A stretch of 64,000 nucleotides of DNA from Actinobacteria bacterium UBA2272 (GTDB taxonomy: Bacteria; Actinomycetota; Coriobacteriia; Anaerosomatales; Anaerosomataceae). Of this stretch, positions 6,955 through 15,285 are shown one piece after another; within the stretch, counting starts at the first letter, position 1; every line of letters begins with the position of its first letter. The stretch is from positions 310,001 through 374,000 of the forward strand of contig DDXA01000004.1 in NCBI GenBank assembly GCA_002347725.1, written 5' to 3'. The position numbers were made by a program, and so were the translations under genes. Below the pieces are notes generated by a model. The model was not told the origin of the DNA. It ran no database searches and saw nothing but the letters and a program-made list of their open reading frames with translations.

Positions 6955-8877
6955 TCACACCTCCACAGCCATCGCACGACGCAGCCAGACCGCACCGACC
7001 AGGAGCAACGCGACTCCCATGATGGCGAGGAACCAGCCGAACGGGTGGCTGAACATCGCTCCCATGTACGAGGGATTGACCAACATCAGCACACCGAGCT
7101 CGACGATCGGCAGCAGAATGAGGATCGTACCCGATAGCCGGCCCTCGGCGGTGAGAGAGCGGATGTGACGGCGAAGCTCGGCCCGGTCGCGCATCGTGGC
7201 CGAGACGATGTCGAGCACCTCGGCCAGATTGCCGCCCACCTCACGCTGGATGGCGATCGCCGCGACCGTCCATCGGAAGTCGTCGCTATCGAGCCGTTCG
7301 GCCATGCCCTCGAGCGCCTCCTCCACGGGCAGGCCGAGGCGCGCCTCCGTCTGCACCCGTGCGAATTCCGTCGACGCGGGAGCGGCCATCTGCTCGACCA
7401 CGAGCCCAATCGACTGCAACATCCCCCAGCCCGCCCTGAGCGACCCCGCCACAAGGTTAAGAACCTCCGGCAACTGTTCTTCGAACCGCTGGCGACGGCG
7501 CTCGATCGCGTTCTCGAGCAGCAGGATCGGCACGATGACGGCGATGAGGACGACGACCATCGCGATGAGTACCGAACCCGAGCCCAGGCCGACGAGGAGC
7601 CCCATGATGATGACAAAGATAAGATGCAGGTAGATGTACTCGACGGGACGCAGCGGCAGCCCCGCACGCTCGAGCTTCTCGTGCACGAGCGCCGTGAAGC
7701 CCCGCTGCCCCGCTACGTAGCCGACCGCATCCAGCATGCGGCCCTTGATCGCGCCGGGAGAACCCGGCGCCTGCTCCTCTGCGGTACGTGCGACACGGGT
7801 CTGATCGTAGAACTCGAGCTGTTCGAGACGGGCACGCGGCCTCACGAGCATCATGCCGATCGAGCCGACCAGGCCTATGACGGCGAAGAACGTGAGACCG
7901 ACCGCGAGCGGTGGCCGCCACCCACCCGTATGCGCCGGCTCGAGCGGCGGCGCGGCCCCGGCGTCGTACTCGGCATACTGCGGATTGGGCAGCGCCAGGC
8001 TGCCGACGGCGCTCAGTTGGCCGCGCGCCGCACGGACGCCGATCTCGAGGTCCTTCGTGTTCGGGACGTTGCTCGTGAACGTCACACGAAACCGGTTCCC
8101 GAGTTCGCGGGCGATCCCCGCGTAGAGCGCCGGCAGTTCTCCCGAGTCCGCCGTTGAGAGCGCGCGCCCGCCAGTCGCGGCGGCAAGCGTACCAAGCGCG
8201 GCCGGGTCCCATTCGCCTGACTCCAGGGCCACGGTGAACACGGGAGCGCCCGTGTCCTTGACCGACGAGACCGCGCTGTCGAACGAGTTGATGCTCACCG
8301 TGTCGCCACCATCGGACAGGAGCACCATCGCCACGCGCCGCTCACTCGAGCGTGCGATCCCCGCCGCGGTCACGACGGCATCGTGGACCGCCGTCTCTCC
8401 CGAGGCGGCAAGTCCGTCGATCGCCGAGAGCACCTCGGCGCGATCGGCGGTGAACGGCGCGAGAACCGCCGGCTTGAACGCGAAGCTGACGAGCGCCACA
8501 CGGTCCTCAGGCCCTATCGCCTGGAGAAACCCACGGGCGGCGGTCTTGGCGTCGGCGAGCGGTTCTCCGGCCATGCTGCCGCTGGTATCGATCAGAAGGA
8601 CGACATCGAGCGGCTCGCGTGTGAACGACTCGGCCTGTGCGGAGACCACCTCGACGTCGGCCCCGTTCTCGGTGACGCTGAAGTCGGGAGCGTCCCCGTC
8701 CTCGGAGAGCATCGCGACCGGGAGCGTCACCGCAAGCGTCACCGATGGGAACGCTCCCGTGTCCTCGACCTCGAGCGCGAGCCCGGGCGCGTCGGACTGC
8801 GCAAGAGCCGCATGGCCCAGACCCCCCGCGCCGAGCGCGAGGAGCAGCGCGACTGCCATCGCAACGGCGCGTCTCAC
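6955..8877 (-). CDS. tadB: fusion: secreted von Willebrand A domain plus TadB platform domain
   Basis: The 640-residue protein has a signal peptide (about residues 1-26). A vWA domain follows with a complete MIDAS metal site: DTSGSMAG near 97, the T of GETAVHDAV and LLSDGGD. A membrane anchor lies near 325-345. The last ~280 residues are TadB/T2SSF (EQLPEVLNLVAGSLRAGW, REVGGNLAEVLDIV) with membrane spans. Ordinary TadB proteins are ~280-320 residues and lack the vWA part. The start is GTG 8877, just after cpaF. The topology puts the adhesin-like vWA outside and the platform domain in the membrane and cytosol. The fusion may couple adhesion or ligand sensing to pilus assembly; that is inference. 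Confidence 0.88.
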   Translation of the reverse strand: MRRAVAMAVALLLALGAGGLGHAALAQSDAPGLALEVEDTGAFPSVTLAVTLPVAMLSEDGDAPDFSVTENGADVEVVSAQAESFTREPLDVVLLIDTSGSMAGEPLADAKTAARGFLQAIGPEDRVALVSFAFKPAVLAPFTADRAEVLSAIDGLAASGETAVHDAVVTAAGIARSSERRVAMVLLSDGGDTVSINSFDSAVSSVKDTGAPVFTVALESGEWDPAALGTLAAATGGRALSTADSGELPALYAGIARELGNRFRVTFTSNVPNTKDLEIGVRAARGQLSAVGSLALPNPQYAEYDAGAAPPLEPAHTGGWRPPLAVGLTFFAVIGLVGSIGMMLVRPRARLEQLEFYDQTRVARTAEEQAPGSPGAIKGRMLDAVGYVAGQRGFTALVHEKLERAGLPLRPVEYIYLHLIFVIIMGLLVGLGSGSVLIAMVVVLIAVIVPILLLENAIERRRQRFEEQLPEVLNLVAGSLRAGWGMLQSIGLVVEQMAAPASTEFARVQTEARLGLPVEEALEGMAERLDSDDFRWTVAAIAIQREVGGNLAEVLDIVSATMRDRAELRRHIRSLTAEGRLSGTILILLPIVELGVLMLVNPSYMGAMFSHPFGWFLAIMGVALLLVGAVWLRRAMAVEV

Positions 8878-8881
8878 GTTC

Positions 8882-10240
8882 TCACCGCCGGGCCGGAGGC
8901 TCGAAGGCGAACACCTCGGCCGGGACATGGATGCCGAGATCGCCGAGACGCTCCATGAACTTGGGCCGCAGACCCGTGCTCTTCAGACGGCCGAGTGAGA
9001 CACCGCTCTCGTCCACGCCCATTGAGAAGTCGTAGTAGAAGACGTCCTGCATGACGACGGTGTCGCCCTCCATACCGTCCACCTCGGCAACCTGCACCAC
9101 ACGCCTCGAACCGTCCCGAAGACGCTCGAGCTGGATGATCATGTCGAGCGCGGACGCGATCTGCTCGCGGACCGCGCGGACCGGCAGGTCGAATCCGCTC
9201 ATCAGCACCATCGTCTCGAGACGCGAGATCGAGTCCCGGGGGGAGTTCGCGTGGATCGTGGAGAGCGAACCTTCGTGACCGGTGTTCATCGCCTGCAACA
9301 TGTCGAGCGCCTCTGAGCCGCGCACCTCGCCCACGACGATGCGGTCCGGACGCATACGCAGCGAGTTCCTGACGAGGTCGCGGATCGTGATCTGCCCGGT
9401 CCCCTCGATGTTGGGCGGACGCGACTCGAGGCGGAGCACGTGGCTCTGACCGAGACGCAGCTCGGCAGCGTCTTCGATCGTGATCACCCGTTCTCCATCG
9501 GGGATGAACGCCGAGACCACGTTGAGCAGCGTCGTCTTGCCCGTACCGGTACCTCCGGAGATGAGGATATTGAGCTTGCCGAGTACGCATGCCTCGACGA
9601 ACGAGGCGAGGCGCTCATCGATGGTCCCAAAGGCGACGAGGTCGCGGATCGTGTACGGCTCACGAGCGAACTTGCGGATGGTGAGCATGGGTCCGTTGAT
9701 GGCGAGGGGGTGGATGACCGCGTTGACGCGCGAGCCGTCGGGAAGGCGCGCATCGACCATCGGCGACGCCTCGTCGATGCGCCTGCCGACCTGTCCGACG
9801 ATCTTGTCGATGACGTGCAGCAGATGCGTCTCGTCGATGAACCGCCGGTCGGTGAGGTGGATGAGGCCCCGACGCTCCACGTACACGGTGGCCGGATCGT
9901 TGACCATTATCTCGGTCACATCGGGATCCTCAAGCAACGACTGCAACGGACCGTATCCGAGGATGTTGTCGATCACATCGGCGGAGATCTCTCTGCGGTC
10001 GGCGAGCGAGAGCGGCGTGCTCTCCCTGCCGATGAGTTCGGCAAGCTTGGTCTCGATGGCACGCCGCGTGACCGCCTCATCGGTGCTCGTGCTCAACTCA
10101 GTGCCCATCTCCTCGATGAGCAGGTAGTGCAGATTGCGCTTGATCGCATCTCTGCCCGCATGCGACACAGACGACTCCGGCCGAACCTCGGCCACGGCCG
10201 CCGTGTCCGCGACCTCGCTCAGCCGTTCCCTAAGCGACAT
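8882..10240 (-). CDS. cpaF: CpaF/TadA-type pilus assembly ATPase
   Basis: A 452-residue hexameric secretion ATPase of the T2SSE superfamily that powers Flp pilus extrusion. It shows the N-terminal domain ending in ILGYGPLQSLLEDPDVTEIMVN. Walker A is GGTGTGKTTLLN near residue 229. An Asp box and the Walker B region VGEVRGSEALDMLQAMNTGH follow, then the His box SLSTIHANSPRD. ATG 10240 lies inside the end of cpaE (11-nt overlap). It is cytoplasmic, acting on the TadB/TadC platform. Confidence 0.96.
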   Translation of the reverse strand: MSLRERLSEVADTAAVAEVRPESSVSHAGRDAIKRNLHYLLIEEMGTELSTSTDEAVTRRAIETKLAELIGRESTPLSLADRREISADVIDNILGYGPLQSLLEDPDVTEIMVNDPATVYVERRGLIHLTDRRFIDETHLLHVIDKIVGQVGRRIDEASPMVDARLPDGSRVNAVIHPLAINGPMLTIRKFAREPYTIRDLVAFGTIDERLASFVEACVLGKLNILISGGTGTGKTTLLNVVSAFIPDGERVITIEDAAELRLGQSHVLRLESRPPNIEGTGQITIRDLVRNSLRMRPDRIVVGEVRGSEALDMLQAMNTGHEGSLSTIHANSPRDSISRLETMVLMSGFDLPVRAVREQIASALDMIIQLERLRDGSRRVVQVAEVDGMEGDTVVMQDVFYYDFSMGVDESGVSLGRLKSTGLRPKFMERLGDLGIHVPAEVFAFEPPARR

Positions 10241-11384
10241 CGCCGGTCACCTCACCTTCCGTCATGATGCGCCTGGCCAGGCCGAGCAGGCTCCGCGCGA
10301 CAGCGGACCGCGGAGCGTCGATGACGACCGGCACCCCACGATTGACCGACCGCGGGACCAGCCGATCGCTCGGGATCCGGGCGATCGTCTCCGCATCGAT
10401 AGACTGTTCGACCTCGCCGAGATCGAGCCACACCTTGCTGTCGGCCCGGTTGAGGACGACCTTCGTCCTCCCCGCGTCGTAGCCGAGTTGCGCGAGCTTC
10501 TGCAGCGAGACGCGCGTGTTCTTGATGCTCGCCACATCCATCGTGGCCACCGCGTACACCTCGTCGCTCACGTCGATGGCAGCCAGCACGACGTCGTCGA
10601 AGGATGCCGAGGTGTCGACAACGACGATCTCGGCGAGCTCGCGCAGCATCCCGAGGATGGATGCCACGCGGCTTGCGGTCACCGCATCCGCGTCCTCGGG
10701 GTGTACCGGTGCGAGCAGCACCCTCAGCCCGGAGGCGTGCGGGATCAGGAAGCCGCGCAGCATCTCGGCGTCCAAACGCTCGTAGCACTGCACGGCGTCG
10801 AATATCGTCCGCTCCGGCTTGAGATCGAGCATGATGCCCGTGTCACCGAACTGGAGGTCCAGGTCTACGAGGATGACGTCGGCGCCCATGCCGGCGAGCG
10901 CAGCCGCCACATTGCACGCGACCACCGACTTGCCGACTCCCCCCTTCGTGCTGAAGACCGTGACCGTACGTCCTCGCCGGACCGTCTCCGAGGCGGCGCC
11001 CGTGGGCTGAGGACGCTCACCCGTGCTTGAGACGGCCGCTCCGATGGCGCTGGCGACCTCCTCCCACGGGCGGTCGGCCGGAATCACATCGTGGACGCCG
11101 GCGCGCATGGCCTGCCGGAGCAGATCGGTCGACTCCTCCGGGACGACCATCACGACCGCCATGTCCGGGTGCGCGCGCGAGATCGTCCCGGCTGCTGCGA
11201 GTGCATCGGCCGTACAGATACCCGGACCGACGACGAGCAGCTCGCTGTCAGCGGCGCCCTTGAGCGCAAGGGCGCCGTCGATGGTCGGGACGGACTCGAC
11301 GCGCACATCGCCCGCGCGCTCGGCCGCGGCGCGCGCCCGCTCGCAGAATCCGGCGTCCGCATCGACTATGAGGATCGACCGCAT
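10230..11384 (-). CDS. cpaE: CpaE/TadZ-like pilus localisation ATPase (receiver-like plus MinD-like)
   Basis: The protein has 384 residues. The first ~120 resemble a CheY-like receiver (ILIVDADAGFCERAR). A MinD/ParA ATPase follows, with deviant Walker A STKGGVGKSVVACN near residue 147 and LVDLDLQFGDTG. TadZ/CpaE places the Tad machinery at its site in the cell. ATG 11384 has GAGGGG before it. It sits between cpaB and cpaF, the usual order. Confidence 0.92.
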   Translation of the reverse strand: MRSILIVDADAGFCERARAAAERAGDVRVESVPTIDGALALKGAADSELLVVGPGICTADALAAAGTISRAHPDMAVVMVVPEESTDLLRQAMRAGVHDVIPADRPWEEVASAIGAAVSSTGERPQPTGAASETVRRGRTVTVFSTKGGVGKSVVACNVAAALAGMGADVILVDLDLQFGDTGIMLDLKPERTIFDAVQCYERLDAEMLRGFLIPHASGLRVLLAPVHPEDADAVTASRVASILGMLRELAEIVVVDTSASFDDVVLAAIDVSDEVYAVATMDVASIKNTRVSLQKLAQLGYDAGRTKVVLNRADSKVWLDLGEVEQSIDAETIARIPSDRLVPRSVNRGVPVVIDAPRSAVARSLLGLARRIMTEGEVTGDVA

Positions 11385-11394
11385 GGCAGTCCCC

Positions 11395-12162
11395 TCACTC
11401 GAAGATCGAGTCGAGTGACCGACCTGGCGTGTCGGGAACATCGGTGGCCGTGGCGGGCAGCAGACCCAGCCGCGTGACTCCCTGTTCCTCGGCGAACACG
11501 AGCTTCTCGGCATCGGCAGGTGCGAGCGCGAGCGTCACGGTGAGCACCGCCGTGCGGGTGGTGTTGGCGGTGTCGCCGGCAAGCCCGCCGCGCCCGGTGT
11601 CAGTCGTGGTCGTCGGCTGCGACTCGGCATCCGTCATCGCGCCAACGGCAAGGACCTTGACCTTCTCAAGCAGGATCCTCGTCTCGGCCCCCTCGCCCGC
11701 CGGGCCTGGGTCGAATGTCGCGATGATAAGCACGAAGTCGCCGGGCTTGAGCATGCCGCCGACGCACTTCACGTCGTCGGCCGACACCGATACGGCCACG
11801 TGCCCTTCGGGGATGCCGTACGACAGACCCACATCGCGCGCATAGCGGAACCGCGACGCGGTCACCTGCTCCCCTGTGCCGAGTGAGGTGGCCAGCACCT
11901 GACCCGCGATGGCACTATCGGATGAGACCGCGCCGTCGGCGACATACCGCCGCGGCACCTCGCGCAGCTCGACAAAGCCCTCGGCCAGCAGGTCCTCGGC
12001 CGGCGTGCCACGGGGCACTTCCTGCACCGCGACCATGATCTGCACCGGCTCGGCCTCATCACTCAGCCGGGCGCTCGCATCGTTCAGGTAGTTGGCTACG
12101 AGCAGGGCGGCAACCACCCCGAGGACGATCGCCGCAGCCAGGATGAGCAGTCTCGACTTCAT
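11395..12162 (-). CDS. cpaB: CpaB/RcpC Flp pilus assembly protein
   Basis: The protein has 255 residues. One N-terminal membrane helix (residues 3-24) precedes an SAF domain: VAVQEVPRGTPAEDL, then SVSADDVKCVGGMLKPGDFVLI, which is typical of CpaB/RcpC. Proteins of this family sit on the outer face of the membrane and act in pilus assembly. The middle holds a low-complexity TTTTDTGRGG segment. ATG 12162 is chosen over the adjacent GTG 12165 for spacing from GAAGGG. The following gene (cpaE) starts 10 nt after the stop. Confidence 0.87.
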   Translation of the reverse strand: MKSRLLILAAAIVLGVVAALLVANYLNDASARLSDEAEPVQIMVAVQEVPRGTPAEDLLAEGFVELREVPRRYVADGAVSSDSAIAGQVLATSLGTGEQVTASRFRYARDVGLSYGIPEGHVAVSVSADDVKCVGGMLKPGDFVLIIATFDPGPAGEGAETRILLEKVKVLAVGAMTDAESQPTTTTDTGRGGLAGDTANTTRTAVLTVTLALAPADAEKLVFAEEQGVTRLGLLPATATDVPDTPGRSLDSIFE

Positions 12163-12187
12163 CACGCCGTCCCTTCAGGGTGTGGTT

Positions 12188-13807
12188 TCACTGCGGCGGC
12201 ACCAGCCTGACGGTCTCGACGTACAGCCCGTCGGGCGGTGTGTCGGAGATCGCATCCGACGGGGTGACGTACTCGATGAACCGGCCGACGATGTCGTTCT
12301 TCTTGATGTTGGACTCCGGCTCCACGTAGAACGACGCCAGCCCCACCACCCGCATCGGCGACGTCCCCGTCACGTACTGCATCTTCTCGAGGACCGGAAC
12401 GTAGACCACGCGTGCCGATCCCGCATCGCCGGAGGCGACCCACTCGGCGAACGTGCGATCATCCCCGCCGAACCGCACATCAAGCGCACTCGAACTCTGA
12501 GGACCGGACATCGCGCCCGGTTCGGTCCAGATCGTGTCGCCGATGTGGATGACGAACGGGAAGGGCTTCTCGAGGTAGCAGTAGTAGGTGGGCGGCTTGT
12601 ACGCCGGGTCCGAGGTGACATCGTACTCGGCCGGATGCTGCGGGTTGCGCCAGTTGGGCGTATGCCTGGTCGTAGAGAGATCGATAGAGCAGAAGTTGCC
12701 GATCTCGCCGCCGCCACCGGCAACCCGAAGCTCGTACCGATTCCCGTAGACGTAGTCGTTCAGCTGCACCGACACGGAGAGCGTGCCGCCGGGACCGACG
12801 ACATAGTCGGTCAGCGACACGTCGACCACCGGATACGTGGAGCGGCGCACCATGAGGACCGCAGCCGAGGTGAGCGAGCAGCCTGACGTGCTCACATCCA
12901 CGGGGAACGTCGCGATGAGATCGTCCGAGTCGGGCACGGGAAGGGTCGCTCTCCACACGCCGGGCTGCCCGGCGATCTCGGTCATCTTGTGCTTCTTGCC
13001 ATTGAAACGCGCCTCGGGCTCGGTCAGCGAAGCGACCCGAAGCTCCACCGAGGTGTCCTGCCCCGCGGTCACGACGTAGGCGCCGAGCGACACGTCCGTG
13101 ATGGGGCAACCGGCCGGGAGGACGGCAAGGGCCGCCGCGGCCGGCACCGGCTCGGGAACACCGTCGGGATACTCCACCGTGCCGTCCGGATAGGCCGTCT
13201 GATCGTTGTAGACGGTGATGTCCACCGGGTAGCCGTTGGTCGATGTGGCGCCGGGAGCGGCAACCGTCGTTCGCCACAGTCCAGAACCCTGGTCGGTGAG
13301 CCAGACCTCCTGCCCGCCACCGATACGGACGCTCACCTTGTTCGCCCGAATGATCGGCACGCCCCACGGCACGATTCCCTTGAGACCGGTCAGGTAGGCG
13401 ATCCTGGCGCGTGCGCTGGCCTGCACGTAGGCCGAATCCGAGCCGAGGATACGGCCGAAGAACAGGGGCGCGTCCTTCATCACGGTCACCTGGACGTAGT
13501 CGGCGCCTACTTCGGTGTCCGGCGGATCCTCGACCACACTCAGCCCGTCACCGGGCGCCACGGCGTTCCGATCGGCGTAGTCCTCCACGACGGCGAGCAC
13601 CTCGGCGTTCGTGCCCTTGTCGGCGAGCACGCGACACCCCGCGAGGGCGGCCGCATCCGCAGCCGTCTGCAGCTGCCGTCGGACGCTGTACCCGTAGCCG
13701 ACATCGACCGCCAGAGCGGCGAACAACACGAGTACGAACATCACGAGCGCGACGGTGACGGCCGTCGCACCTTCGTCGTCTTTCAACAAGCGCATCATCG
13801 TACTCAC
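12188..13807 (-). CDS. tadG: TadG-like pseudopilin / pilus-associated secreted protein
   Basis: The protein has 539 residues. A pilin-like N-terminus (DDEGATAVTVALVMF, hydrophobic to ~residue 33) is followed by the Tad-domain stretch QLQTAADAAALAGCR. Next comes a ~450-residue extracellular part, rich in beta structure, with repeated VSLxDYVVxxG-like segments near residues 245 and 360. TadG proteins are minor components or tip factors of Flp pili. The GTG start at 13807 overlaps the tadE stop (GTGA) and follows GAGG. The large extracellular part is bigger than in most TadG relatives. Confidence 0.85.
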   Translation of the reverse strand: MSTMMRLLKDDEGATAVTVALVMFVLVLFAALAVDVGYGYSVRRQLQTAADAAALAGCRVLADKGTNAEVLAVVEDYADRNAVAPGDGLSVVEDPPDTEVGADYVQVTVMKDAPLFFGRILGSDSAYVQASARARIAYLTGLKGIVPWGVPIIRANKVSVRIGGGQEVWLTDQGSGLWRTTVAAPGATSTNGYPVDITVYNDQTAYPDGTVEYPDGVPEPVPAAAALAVLPAGCPITDVSLGAYVVTAGQDTSVELRVASLTEPEARFNGKKHKMTEIAGQPGVWRATLPVPDSDDLIATFPVDVSTSGCSLTSAAVLMVRRSTYPVVDVSLTDYVVGPGGTLSVSVQLNDYVYGNRYELRVAGGGGEIGNFCSIDLSTTRHTPNWRNPQHPAEYDVTSDPAYKPPTYYCYLEKPFPFVIHIGDTIWTEPGAMSGPQSSSALDVRFGGDDRTFAEWVASGDAGSARVVYVPVLEKMQYVTGTSPMRVVGLASFYVEPESNIKKNDIVGRFIEYVTPSDAISDTPPDGLYVETVRLVPPQ

Positions 13808-14235
13808 TCGATCCTCAGTGTCGCGGTACTCCGCAACACGAACGTGTCGTCTGAAGTGCCGAAGATGTTCTGCATCAGCGGTGTGAAGAGCGGAACCGCA
13901 TGGCTCACGGTGACTGTCGCGGGTTCGCCCACGTCACCGATCCCGGGGTTCTCCGGACTCACGAGGATGTCCACATCGGTCAAGGCCATGCCCGGAGCAG
14001 CCTGCGCGACCTTGTAGCGCACCGTGTCGGGCGTGCCCACGGAGCCGCCCGGGTACTCCAGCGCCGCCCATCGTGCGCCCTCACGAGCAGCATGAGTGAT
14101 CTCGTTCCACTGGTAGAACAGGTAGCCGAACTGCATGATGCCGAGCAGCAGGACAACGAGGATCATCGCCACGAGCGCGAACTCGACCGCGGCGGCGCCC
14201 TCCTCGGAGTGCACATATCTACGGACGCCCGCCAT
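13804..14235 (-). CDS. tadE: TadE-like minor pseudopilin
   Basis: The 143 residues begin with a basic leader and SEEGAAAVEFALVAMILVVL, the TadE signature. This is a prepilin-peptidase cleavage site followed by a single hydrophobic helix with a Glu at position +5 after processing. A ~95-residue extracellular domain follows. The start ATG 14235 follows GGGAGG. It is the second gene after flp and before tadG, the order seen in Tad loci. No prepilin peptidase (TadV) is visible in this window, so it must be encoded elsewhere. Confidence 0.9.
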   Translation of the reverse strand: MAGVRRYVHSEEGAAAVEFALVAMILVVLLLGIMQFGYLFYQWNEITHAAREGARWAALEYPGGSVGTPDTVRYKVAQAAPGMALTDVDILVSPENPGIGDVGEPATVTVSHAVPLFTPLMQNIFGTSDDTFVLRSTATLRIE

Positions 14236-14261
14236 CTCGCCTCCCGCGTGCGATCACCCGT

Positions 14262-14302
14262 CGTGAGGCGAGGACCCGCGCGGTGCGGACCCTCGCCTCA
14301 CG
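14262..14302 (-). terminator. strong hairpin between flp and tadE, likely partial terminator
   Basis: A perfect 12-bp stem (CGTGAGGCGAGG, 14262-14273, with its complement at 14291-14302) is extended by an inner CCGC/GCGG pairing. It lies directly after the flp stop. There is no T-run on the exit side. It could stop most transcripts after flp, or protect the flp mRNA 3' end. Either would explain more major pilin than assembly machinery. Confidence 0.6.
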
Positions 14303-14307
14303 AGCAC

Positions 14308-14490
14308 CTAGAGCGCTCCGAGCGCATCTACCACGGACTGGAATGCCGCTTCGATCTGCTCGCCGAGCAAGATGACAACACCGACGATGATCGCCGCGAT
14401 CGCCGCAACCATGATCCCGTACTCGACGGCTGTGGCACCCTCTTCACTCTTCGCGCGCGCAAGCATCCGAATCACCAACGTCTGGAACAT
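14308..14490 (-). CDS. flp: Flp-type major pilin
   Basis: This 60-residue prepilin has a short basic leader, the processing motif SEEGATAVEYGIM and a ~25-residue hydrophobic helix, then a short tail. Cleavage is expected after the Gly, leaving ATAVEYG at the new N-terminus, with the conserved Glu-Tyr pair of Flp pilins. ATG 14490 has GGGGGGAGGTG upstream; an in-frame ATG 11 codons earlier lacks this. It is the first gene of the Tad operon. The 130-bp region before it probably holds the operon promoter. Confidence 0.93.
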   Translation of the reverse strand: MFQTLVIRMLARAKSEEGATAVEYGIMVAAIAAIIVGVVILLGEQIEAAFQSVVDALGAL

Positions 14491-14620
14491 AGCGAGACAC
14501 CTCCCCCCACCGTCCAAGGACATTGAGCCTACCGAAAAGGATTCCCTTGGTGACGGTCGTCACAGTCGCGCCGACGGGATGATAGGCGGATGAATCCTGG
14601 GGGGCCGAAAGTCGTTGTGC

Positions 14621-15277
14621 TCAGTCAGACCCGGCTGATGGCAGCACGACGATACCGAGCCGTACCGCCTCGACGGCAGCTCCCGTGCGGTCGGCGACTT
14701 TGAGTTTGCGCAAGATGTGACTCACGTGGGACTTCACCGTCGGCTCGGTGATCCACAGCTCCCGGGCGATGCGACGGTTGCTCCAGCCCCGGGCCATCAG
14801 CGTCAGCACGTCGGTCTCCCGCTCGGACAGACCGGGGTCGAACGGCGCGGGGCCCGGTCCGCCGGCGTCGATCACGCGCCTCGCCACATCCGAATCGAGC
14901 ACGGTCTGACCGTCGGCGACCCCGCGAAGCGCCTGCAAGAGCGCGTCGGGACTCGTATCCTTCATGATGTAGCCGACCGCCCCGGCGGTGAGAACGCCGA
15001 ACACCTCATCGTCATCACCGTAGCTGGTGAGCACGACCACGCGGAGGTCCGGCCAGCTCTCAAGCAGTCGTCGGCACGTCTCCACGCCGCCGATCCCGGG
15101 CATGCGCAGATCCAGCAGGACGATATCCGGAGTGGCCCGTTCGATGTCGCCGAGCGCCTCCTCGCCTGAAGACGCCTCACCGACCACGAGCATATCGCCG
15201 TCCGACTCCACCACCGCGCGGAGGGCGTACCGCACCAGTTCGTGATCATCGACGATGTAGACCCTTACCTGTGACAA
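14621..15277 (-). CDS. NarL/LuxR-type response regulator
   Basis: The protein has 218 residues. The receiver domain has the acidic pair DDH near residue 10, a phospho-Asp in LLDLRMPG near residue 55 and the conserved Lys in IMKDTSP near 105. It is followed by a LuxR helix-turn-helix (LSERETDVLTLMARGWSNRRIARELWITEPTVKSHV, split by family alignment into four helices). It starts at a rare TTG (15277) with AGGGGG in front. It lies 8 nt after the histidine kinase gene, so the two form a cognate pair. Confidence 0.93.
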   Translation of the reverse strand: MSQVRVYIVDDHELVRYALRAVVESDGDMLVVGEASSGEEALGDIERATPDIVLLDLRMPGIGGVETCRRLLESWPDLRVVVLTSYGDDDEVFGVLTAGAVGYIMKDTSPDALLQALRGVADGQTVLDSDVARRVIDAGGPGPAPFDPGLSERETDVLTLMARGWSNRRIARELWITEPTVKSHVSHILRKLKVADRTGAAVEAVRLGIVVLPSAGSD

Positions 15278-15285
15278 CGTTCCCC

